DNA from: Diphasiastrum complanatum
Lineage: Eukaryota; Streptophyta; Lycopodiopsida; Lycopodiales; Lycopodiaceae
DNA: 64,000 nt
NCBI GenBank assembly: GCA_029204225.1
Contig: CM055100.1
Coordinates: forward strand, 34,993,645 to 35,057,644
Direction of reading: 5' to 3'
Shown here: positions 47,202 to 57,651 of the stretch, one piece after another
Layout: every line of letters begins with the position of its first letter
Numbering within the stretch: the stretch's first letter is position 1
Program-made: the position numbers and the translations under genes
The notes under the pieces: generated by a model
The model's database searches: none
The model's input: only the letters and a program-made list of their open reading frames with translations
What the model was told of the DNA's origin: nothing

Positions 47202-50200
47202 CATTAACGTCTTTTCCATGCCAAAAGGCACATAAGACAAAAGGAGTACAACATGAGAAATGGAACTCGGATGGAACAATGCGGTGACTAGGCATTATAA
47301 TTCAATAAATCTCGGCATCAAGTTCCTTTCTATTTGAAGCACAATTACGTTTCAGGGGATCAATGGAATCATGACCATTTGTGCTATGAATAAAGAAAAC
47401 TTTGAAGGTTTGGAGGGTACAAAATTAGGTTTGGTAGGCATGATGTATAGAGTGGTGGCGTATTGGTCGATGTATAGAGGTCTGTCAAGGGAGGTGGAGG
47501 TGCACAGGGAAATAGGATCTTGGTTTATATGGCTTGGTAGGGAAGGCGATGGATGCGGCAGTGTGAAGCGAGGATGAGAGGTAGGCAGCTAGGGTGGTCA
47601 ATGTACTATCATAAGGCTTACGAGATAGTAGGGAGCAAGCGAATCCTTGTAAGGAGGGATGTAGGAGGAATTGAGGGTATAGCATAGCGTATTATGTTAG
47701 AGTTAATGTTTACTTTAGTACCCCTAATGTTATCATTTAGGATTGATTAGTGATAGTTTGGCCATGCCTGCGTGCTATTATAGGGGCCATTACTATTTAT
47801 AGTAAGTCATATTTTAGGGTCATTACTATTTATAGTAAATTCGTTTTTTAGCATGCATGTAGGTGGGTGCACTACTACTAGAATAGGATTTGCTTTTATC
47901 ACTTAGAAACTCATCTTGGGTGTTTACCCAATATAGGTAGTAATTATAGCAATTAGCTTTTTTGTCTTTTGCTATTTGCTTTTTGCTTTTTACCTTACAC
48001 ATAGTTTAGAGAAAGTATATATGTAGGCTGGCGTCCTACCTCATTTGTAATGGGACATAGTTGGAATACATCTCTTCATCATTGTTGTTCTCTCTCATGT
48101 GTACGACTATTGTCTAACAACAATAGGAATCTTGTCTTGGGTTACTTCTCTTATCAAGTCGGTTTTCTAACGTGGTATGAGAGCGTGGTTCAAGATTCGA
48201 GAGAGCAAGGAAGTACTCCAATGCTGGTTTGACCATTGATCCCCTAAAAAAATTTCAGCCATAAGCTATTTTGTCCCAAAAAAAAAATTTTTTTTTTTTT
48301 TTTTGCGATTCTGGGAGGAGAAACGTGTTTCTCAGAAACGCGGTTTCCGAAACGTCTCCTCCTAGAAACGCGATTCTGTGCAACTATGGTTTTAACATAT
48401 CATTGATGTGGGGAGTAACTTGGGGTGACTACACATGAGTCAGGCAAAGTTGAAAAGAGAAAGGGATGTCAGACAGGGTGGTAGGAGAGATTATGAAATC
48501 TAAGATATGTAGAATGGAGAGTGAATGCATGAGGTATTTAACTACGCTATGATTGCCACTGTGAGGGTGGCAAATGAAGTCACCTAAAGAAGACCATATG
48601 GAAAAGCCATTGTATATGAGCAGCTCATGGGATTCTCCTAAGTGCAGCAAGTGCTCCCCATTTGCGATAACTGGACCCATCCTGTTTGCTGAAGATATGT
48701 GGATACTAAGCTCCTCATAAAGTGCGTGTAGGCATAAGGGATCAATCGCAATCTGGCTACATAAAGTGCTGACGTCAATGTCCCTGAACAGTGGAACTTG
48801 TCCCCGGTTAGAAGAAGAAATCATATATGAGGAATAAGGAGAGGTATTATTGTCCTAGACATATGAGGTGGTGTTAGGAGAAAGTAGCAAGCAGCTTTGA
48901 ACACATCTGTCTCCAGGCCAAAACAATGTTCCACTAGTCATATCCAAATATATTGTGCCATCTGATCTCGGCCAACCCAGAGTGTATTGGGTGTAAGTGG
49001 TGCCTAAAAAGACAAGTGATTTCCACCTAAACCCTTGCCACCTGCCGATCTGATTTTAGAATGATGTACAGATTTCCAGGTATAACTTGGCAAAAATGGT
49101 AGACCTCTTGCATGACTCTCATGTATCTCGATGAGAAACCAAATGTCACCATCCTCATTGAAATCAAGTCTCATCCTGTTGCTGAAGAGTGCATTTCGAA
49201 AACTTTATCCTCAGTGGGTATGAATGGGACCTTGGGGTGCTTCTATACCTAGATCCCCCAACTCTCTAAGCTCGTGGGGCTGAAGGTCAGCATCTGTTCA
49301 TAACATGAACCCTACCATCTGACATCTTGGAAATAGACCCATTTGCCTGTTTCTTTTGCCTGTTGGAAAGCTTTTCTACGTTCTTCTATCTGGATGAATT
49401 AAGGTCATCATCCATAAAAATGTGAGTGCGATTCAAGCTTAGATCTTTATCGTCTGCAATCCTGTGAGACAAACCTAATCACCTGTGTTGCTCTGGTCCA
49501 CGAATGCGAAATCAACTTGAGAACCCTTCAACCTTAGCCCACCATGTCTCACATCAAACTGGAGTGAGAACAAACTAACTGAAAAAAATTAAATAGGCAT
49601 GTGAAGATGATTCGCTAAAACTAGCAAACAAGCTAATACAAAGCATGCACAAACCTGCTCCCACTTTTGAAGTACTTGCAGTAAGCCATTAACTAAGTTA
49701 ATAAAAGCTTCTAGCAACTAACGTTTCTTTTATCTAAAACGTTACCCTGCTTTTTAAACAGGTCTGTGTGACTCTTGCAATCAGTGCACAACATCCATTT
49801 TAGCTGAGAGCTCTCACCTTTTTGTTTATTTCTTTCACGGCCTATTCATGTTTCCAAAAGAAAAGATTCTAGAAACTATTAACTTGTGCAGTTCATCGTT
49901 CCCAAACCCGTTGTCCCTGCATGACAAGTACTAGTGAAGGCCCATAAAACGGATTGATCAATGAGGAACGTTGCTGCCACAAGAAGCTTGCTGCAGATCT
50001 CGCAAGTTGCCAAAAGAAGTTGCTGTCAAAACTCAGATAACTAGGTGACTCAATCGCTGCCAAAAATAAGATTGCAAAAGAAGTTGGTCGCTGCCAAACT
50101 CACAGATTGCAAATGAAGTCCATTGATGCCAACAGAAAACTACTAAGTTTGCTGCTGCTCAAGATCAATTCTAACATTGGAATATAATCTTGGGAGTAGA

Positions 50201-53200
50201 ACTCTTGCTGGTCATCATCATTGTTTAAGAAATAGAATATCTTCCTTGCAAAATGCTCATGCATCAAAATTCCATTGCTGGAATGACATTCCTGTTCTTG
50301 GGGTCTTGGCCCTCTATTTGTGTGACTTGTGTGTGTCAGTTTTTTCCCAATCTTTTGTCAGGTATATTTCCTTTTGAAAGTGCTGTATTTTCTCCTCTGA
50401 AGCTTTTGGATGTTGTCTCGGCTCCACACATAATAGGAATTAGTTTTCTGAAATCTATTAGTTGTTTCTTAAGTTTTGTCTAATTTTAGCGTAGATTTTA
50501 GGGGCGCTGAGACTGTCATAGTGGTTTTAGTGCCCTAGGTTCATAGGATTAGTTTGGTAAGTCCAATATGGCTGCTTCAATTGTTTGGTATCTGTCGTGC
50601 TAGACTCTAAAGCTTTTAAAAAGAATGATCCTTGGGCAATTATTCAATAACATAGTGTAGTGCATGTTTCACTTGTTGAGGTTTCCGGAAGCAAATGTGA
50701 TTCTTTTGGACCTACACAGAACAGGACCTAGGGCCTCTCTTGTTGATAGAACTTGATCTCAACTTCATGTAGTTAGCAGTAATTCTAGCTGAATTGAGAA
50801 TGCTTCTGAAGAAAGTATCATTACTTGTTTGAAAGTTATTCCTTTCATGTTTGAGTTTTTTCAGGACCCAGCTATGTCTGGTATGTTGCAAAATCTCACA
50901 AATCCTGCACATAAGGAGCAACTGGAGGCACGCATGGCCAGCGTTAGAGAGGATCCTACTCTCAAGCCCATACTTGAAGAGATCGAGAGTGGAGGTCCTG
51001 CAGCAATGATGAAGTATATGATCTGCTTATCTAAGTAGCTGTTGTGACAAATATGCTCTGCCAAATTGCAGTTTTAAGACTTTTAACAATAATTTTAGCA
51101 GGAAGATTTACTAGGAAATTTTATTGTGCAGATATTGGAATGATCCAGCTGTATTGAGCAAATTGGGTCAAGCAATGGGTGTAGGGGATTCCAGTGATGT
51201 CACAGAAGACCAAACTGTAGAGGAAGGAGATGAACTTGCTGGAGAAGAGGATGAGGAGTTGACTCTCCACCACACTGCGAGCACAGGGGATGTCGAGGTA
51301 CATGGTTAACACTTATTCCCTTTGGAAGGCTTAAGCTCTTTGTGCAAATCAATTTTTGATGTGCTTTGAAGTTGAGTTTACTTCTGGTGTTTTTAAGTAT
51401 TTTTGAGAGAAAAAGTGCACAATGACGAAGACAAAAGTTGTATTTTTGAAGGAAAAGGAGGAGAGATTGAGAGACTTAATCATTTAAGCAATCCCATTTA
51501 CGAGGCTCTTAAGAGTTCACTAGCCAGGCCTTGGAGACGAAGTGGAGCTTCAAGTCTTTGGTCCTGCATTTATTAGGAATTAAACGGGGAGGAGCAAATT
51601 ATGGTGAATGTGGTCTCTTTAGGAACATAATGTGATTCCTGTAAGATTGTTTGCTTTTCTCTCTGCAAGCTCTTTAGCCTCTTTTGCTGTTCCCTAACAG
51701 ATATTTGGTATTTGAATCAAATGCGTACATCTGCTGTATTTGGCTCCCCTTTGTAACTTTTTGCGAGTCTCTGAAGTAACCTGCATAGCCAAGCACTTTT
51801 TCCTGGTCCCATGAATATTTATGATGAGCATCTTGACCTATCATAAACATGAAGTCTGTTTGGCAGAGGACACCATTTTCTGGCTGAGCTTGTATTAGGA
51901 ACCATGGAGAGATGACCCCCACAATGGAAGAGTGACTCTGGATCTCCACCCACTATCCTGTACCTGGCTCTACATCCACAGGCCACAATATAGGACCAAT
52001 GCTCAACCTCCAGGAGGCCATGCACCCCTCTCACATGCACAGTTACCACTGTGCATGTGGATGCCCCTCACATGCATATTGTACATGTGGGCACATAGGT
52101 CCTACCTAACTTTAGGGACCCACCCTTAGTAACTAAGGGTGCCCTCCACTTAGTGGCACTCCCTATGGATATAGACCAAGCCCTCTAGATCCCAGTACCT
52201 AAGGGTTATTATCCCGTACTACGGGGCTGAGTGTCACCCCGCCGGGACCCCCAGGGACTAACGAGTCACATGTATCCCTGTGTTTAACATTGTTTGGCTT
52301 AGCTTTTCTTTTGTCCAGATGGAGATGCATGTAGTTTAGAAGGAGACGATTTTGTGTGCTCATGAGATTTTCACTTCAATGTGACTACTCAGCCTCTGAC
52401 ACATATACATGCACTCTGTCCCTACTCCTCTTGATAGGTATGTATCTCTCACGCATAACTCTTCCCTTTGCTGAGACCTTGGACAATGGACATGTCTTTC
52501 TTATCCATCCCTAGCCTTTGCTGCACATGAATCAACAACTTTGTAGTGCTAGGTAGTTTTCATGTCATTCCTATGGTTATTGGGCTAGCTAGCCTTGAAC
52601 ATAGCTCAACTCAAAGAAACTCATTCCTGTGAACATAAGTTTCTTGTCATTATACTCAACCTTAGTCCATCTGCACTTACTAACAATGCATACCAAAATT
52701 CTTCCAAGATTCATTTGGCCCTCTCCGTTTTCTATTTACTTGTAAATGCTTGCCATTACTCCTCGTGCACTGCGTTCCCATTTGGGCAAACACCTATTCA
52801 TGATCCAGGTTCTGGGATCCTATCTGAGATTTGTGGACTTAAAAAGTCCTTCCGTCCAGAGAAATAACTGAGCTACTCAGAAAGCTATAACTTTTTTATC
52901 AGTTGCAATCAAATCAGCTATTTTGGTTACTCAATCTACTGCTACCAATACAAAATCTGACCCTGCTTGTTTCCTTGATAGTCCAATAAATAAATCCATA
53001 GAGATGGTGTTCCTTCTACCATGGGGTACCTTTAATAGGTGCAGTAAATCATGAGGGCATACTTGCTGTGTCTGGGTCACATGACGACGATTGCAGCACT
53101 GGATGAATTCTCTTATACCTCCTTGCAGTTGTAATTTGTGGCTCAAGGCACTCTAACTAGTGCCTCCTAATAAATTTGTGTATACCATGGTACCTTGCAC

Positions 53201-56200
53201 ACGAGAATTCCGTTGCACTCGCAAAGGACCTTACAATGAAGTATGTTACTATGTTCACATCTTGCACAAACAAATTAGCATAATCTCATACATGCCTTCG
53301 TTGAATCATTAGACAAGATTAACTCATCTACATAACTAGTAAACATGTGTGCTAAGAAGATGCACACTCTAGTGATTTGGATCTTTGGCTGAGCTAGGAA
53401 GAATAATCTTCAGTGATATTTAGTCTCGTTGATAGTGAAATTTTCACTTGAGAACCCTGAACTTGAGGTGAGGAGTTCTTGTAGAGAACCGCAAGTCTTG
53501 GTGAAAAAGGTGGATTCAGGCCTCCAAACCAGAATGTTATGTGCTGGAAAACAATTCAAAAACATTATAATTTTCTTTCAACTCTGGTGATATTCTATCG
53601 CAAGAAGATTCACACGAAGTGGGCCATAGTTTCCAGCTGATTCAGAATTGGCCGGTTCTCTGAGTTCAAACGAACGTTTTAGAACTGAATCTTATTATAT
53701 TTTATTTTATTTTTTATCTAGATTTTTTGATGGATATGTTGGTAATAGACGAGATCCTTCAGATTAACCATGTTTGAAGTGCAAAAGTTGCTGGTATTAG
53801 GCTAGGTAAGTGAACGTTCCATCATACGGCATGCTTGAATTTTGGCTGGAAATTATAGCCTGAATGTCTAAGTGATTGTACTCTGCTTAGACTTTTTTAC
53901 TGATTGGAAACTTGAAAGTTAACTACTATAAAGAGATGTTCATTAATGAGTATTAAAATTTGATATGCATGAAGCATCTGTCTACAGGTCTGAGATTATT
54001 ACTAACAGAAATTAAATTGAGCATAAATGAAACTCGAAAATGAGCAAAGAATGAGTGTAAAGTTTAAACCATAAAGGATATAAGATGGAATGAAAAATGT
54101 CAACGTAGATTGGATTCTAGACTCGAGTCCACGTATAGTATTCAATGTTCATCAACATATAAAAACTGGAATTTCAAATACATTTACAAACTACAAAATT
54201 CTAATCTAAGTGCATCATACAGTCTACATCCTGTAGACTACATAGTCTAGACTCCTGAGTTGAGACCATGGTGACTATTTTAATATTCACTACAAAGTTA
54301 CTAGCTATAGTCTACTCCCTCCTAGCCTCCTACCAGACCATGGTCTTGGAGACTCATCACTCTCCTCCAACATTCAATATCATCAACCTCAACCTCAAAC
54401 TCATGATTTTCTTCGTCCTCGTCCTTGACTCAGCTATATACTTCTCTGAATTTGAAGTCTCCTTCAAATCAGAGGATTTCTCGACAACTTGAGAGCTCTC
54501 AGCTTGTGCTTGCCCCCTTGTGCGTGTTAAGGCACGAGTAGCACAATGTGTTGGTAATGATTACTATCATGCTACCCTAGAATTGTTAATGAAGATTGCA
54601 CCTAAGAAGGATACTAGGATTCCGGAAATTGGAAGTCTCAAGATGGAATCTGTAACAAGTGGAGCCTCCTGATGGAGGGTCACATGGAGGTCCTCATCAT
54701 TCTATGATCTTGGCTGCAGGTCCAGAACTTTTGCAATATTAATATCATTTGGATTGGTCTGCACAAGGTCATGTCGTACTGGCACATGCCTCGTAAGTCA
54801 GCTTCCAAGACAGTCGTAATTTGCCGTAGAAGATCTTTCAAACTAAGAAAAACATTACCTCGTCAGCTACAAGGCTTTCTCTCCGTACGAATTTTTCAAG
54901 ATTTCGAGATAAAAATACTTCTCAGGACAGCTCTGCAACATTTCCTCTCACTTGATTTGTGAGCAATTTCTCACACATGTTGCTAAAGTGGCACTTAAAT
55001 TTAATCAATGGGCACCCGTTTGATGGGGAAAATTTCAGCCTCTTATGGTCTTCCAAATCCATTGATTTCTTCACTTGTTATTCAATCATTGATTTATCTT
55101 AAAAATGATTGCATTTGCCAGCATTTTGGGACCTTTAATTGGCTCTACTTCTCACATCCAAAAGATCTTATAATGCTGATTTTTCACAACAGTAACCTCT
55201 CTCTTTTTCAAGAGTTACAAAGTTCTTGTTTCCCTGCACGAGAATAGGCTCTGATACCCATCTGTTAGATATGAGACTACTGCATCTAGAATCTTATCAT
55301 CTAGTGCAAGCAATGGGCATTCACAATAATTAGTTCTTAGAGAGGAGAAGGGCATGAGAGAAGAGACACACCAATTGTCGTTACAATCTTAACTCTCCTC
55401 ATAATGAAAATGAAGATTAGTACAAAATTGGTATAGGGGCAAGGTCTCACCCCTTGGGGTCCGGCGGCTATTATTGAGGACTATTGATCATTATTTAAGT
55501 TTTTAGAACCAGTAAGAACAAATATAACGTAAGGTAATCAATTATACTTGATATATATCAATATGAAGGTCTCATTAAAGGCTATCAACTCAGCACTATA
55601 TTTTCTAATACCAGTATGATCAAAGCATAGTAGAGTAATGATTTCTTGATCAAAATATTAGTAGCTAAGAAGTCTACTTGACTGTTACAAAAGAGGCATC
55701 ATGGTGCTGACTATCAGAATATAAAGGGTGATTTTTGAAATAAGGTCAAAAGGGCCTACGTTAAGGCATTCCCTTTTACTCCAACCTATTGTCCAGCTGC
55801 TCGCTCAGACTTGGGCTATCTAGTAGTCATTGAAGTTGCATCCAGAGAAATTTCATAAAAGTTAGAGTGTTCATTGAGAGTGAGCATGCAAATACATCAC
55901 AGTTAATGTGGTAGAATTATTGATGACTACTAACCTGCTCTTTCCCACCCCGCCCACCACCCTGGATGAATTTCATTTAACTAATCTTGAGACTGAAGTG
56001 GCTGCAAGATGGATTGGTGTGCCTACAAGTTTTGCCTCTAAGGACATGTTAGATGCTCACGTTCACGGGCAGTTTTTTGTTTAATTCTGTAGATCTTGCA
56101 TATCCTCTTTCCAATTGCTTTGATCATCCACCATACTTTCCATATTTGAGGTTTTGGTGGTTCGCCAGAACTTCTATTTCTGCCCAGGATTTGAAGTTTT

Positions 56201-57575
56201 GGGTGAAATTCCAAAAAGGAACCTGTTTAGGGCATCATTTTTGGAACCTAGAGTATGTTAAGACCTGGATTAGTAACGTATCCATGTTACAAGCATATGT
56301 CCACATATTTCATAGTTTCTTTTCTTTGTTCAAATTCAATTCGATTAATTGTTAATTTTTCTTTAATGTGAGTACCCATTGCAATATTAATAAAGAGAAT
56401 CTGATCTTTAGTTTCGATTTTAACCTTCTGCTGACTACGATTCACATTTATAAGATGATGACATTTTTATCAAAATGCCTTTTCAGAATTACCTCTGCTT
56501 GTTTTTTTTCCGAAGCATATTCCACCTCATTATGTAGAGTCTGTTTGTACTATGTATACTTACAGTAGCATGACTACATGAACTTTGCAGGCTCTTAAGG
56601 TCCTACTTTCAGAAGGAGCAAATAAAGATGAAAAGGATTCTGAAGGGCGCACATCTTTGCATTTTGCTTGTGGATATGGAGAGGTAACGCTATTCTTCTG
56701 AAAATCTGATTCAGTATAAAATGTAAGAAAGATGATAACATTGCATGTCACTTGATATTATGTGGAATGATTGCCGATTGTGAAGTTTGCCTTTAATAAG
56801 TTATTTTCCAAGATCATAGATGCAACATCCCAGCATTTTCATGGTCCAGATTTTAAATCTTATTTTTTGTTCTTTACTGAGAGTTATTGTTGGATCCTTC
56901 ATTGGGCTTTCAGTTGAGCACTGTTGTATCGAGTTACGACAGTGCCGATACTCAGCAAAATACAATCACTGACTTGATCTTGAATGTAAATGTTATAGAA
57001 TTGCACCAGCATGCTATGATCTTACTATTTGTGGGATAAGTCTGTTAAATTTCCTTTGCAATCTGCATGTCTGTTCTCAACATCATCATGGTTGTCTTGC
57101 TATCATCATCCAAGAACTCATCGGTAACCCTGGAGTTGTAAAAAGGGCAATTTTCTTTCCTAGGGTATTAGATTGGCTAGAATAGGTATTTGAATGTGAT
57201 ATGGAAGTTCAACCATGCTGTATGCCTGAGTATTTCCGAACTTTGTGCAAACATTACTATTCATTTTCAAATACAACATATCAATAACCAAAATTAGCAA
57301 TTAAAATTTTAGGAAAATATACTCCTCCATTTTTCCTCAACATGACATACCCTCATTCTCAGTGCTATACCTCAAGCATGGGCAAGGGTTGAAAAATCTA
57401 TCTTGCAAAGGTTATGCTATCAGTTCCTATCTAAGAATATCTTTGTTTATGGATATCTAGAGAATAAACGGACTTCGAAACTAGTCAAATTTTTGTGTGA
57501 AATTATCGTTTTCAAAATGATAGCAGTTTGTATGTAGTTTACCATTCAGATAGAGGTGGAAGGGTGCTTTATGGT

Positions 57576-57651
<76 letters not shown>

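Noticed and set aside
46711-47295. 194-residue minus-strand ORF with a long Ser-Leu repeat
   Set aside because: The repeat is only the translation of a (CT)n tract. The real information is a LINE 3' end on one side and a LINE C-terminal piece on the other, annotated separately.
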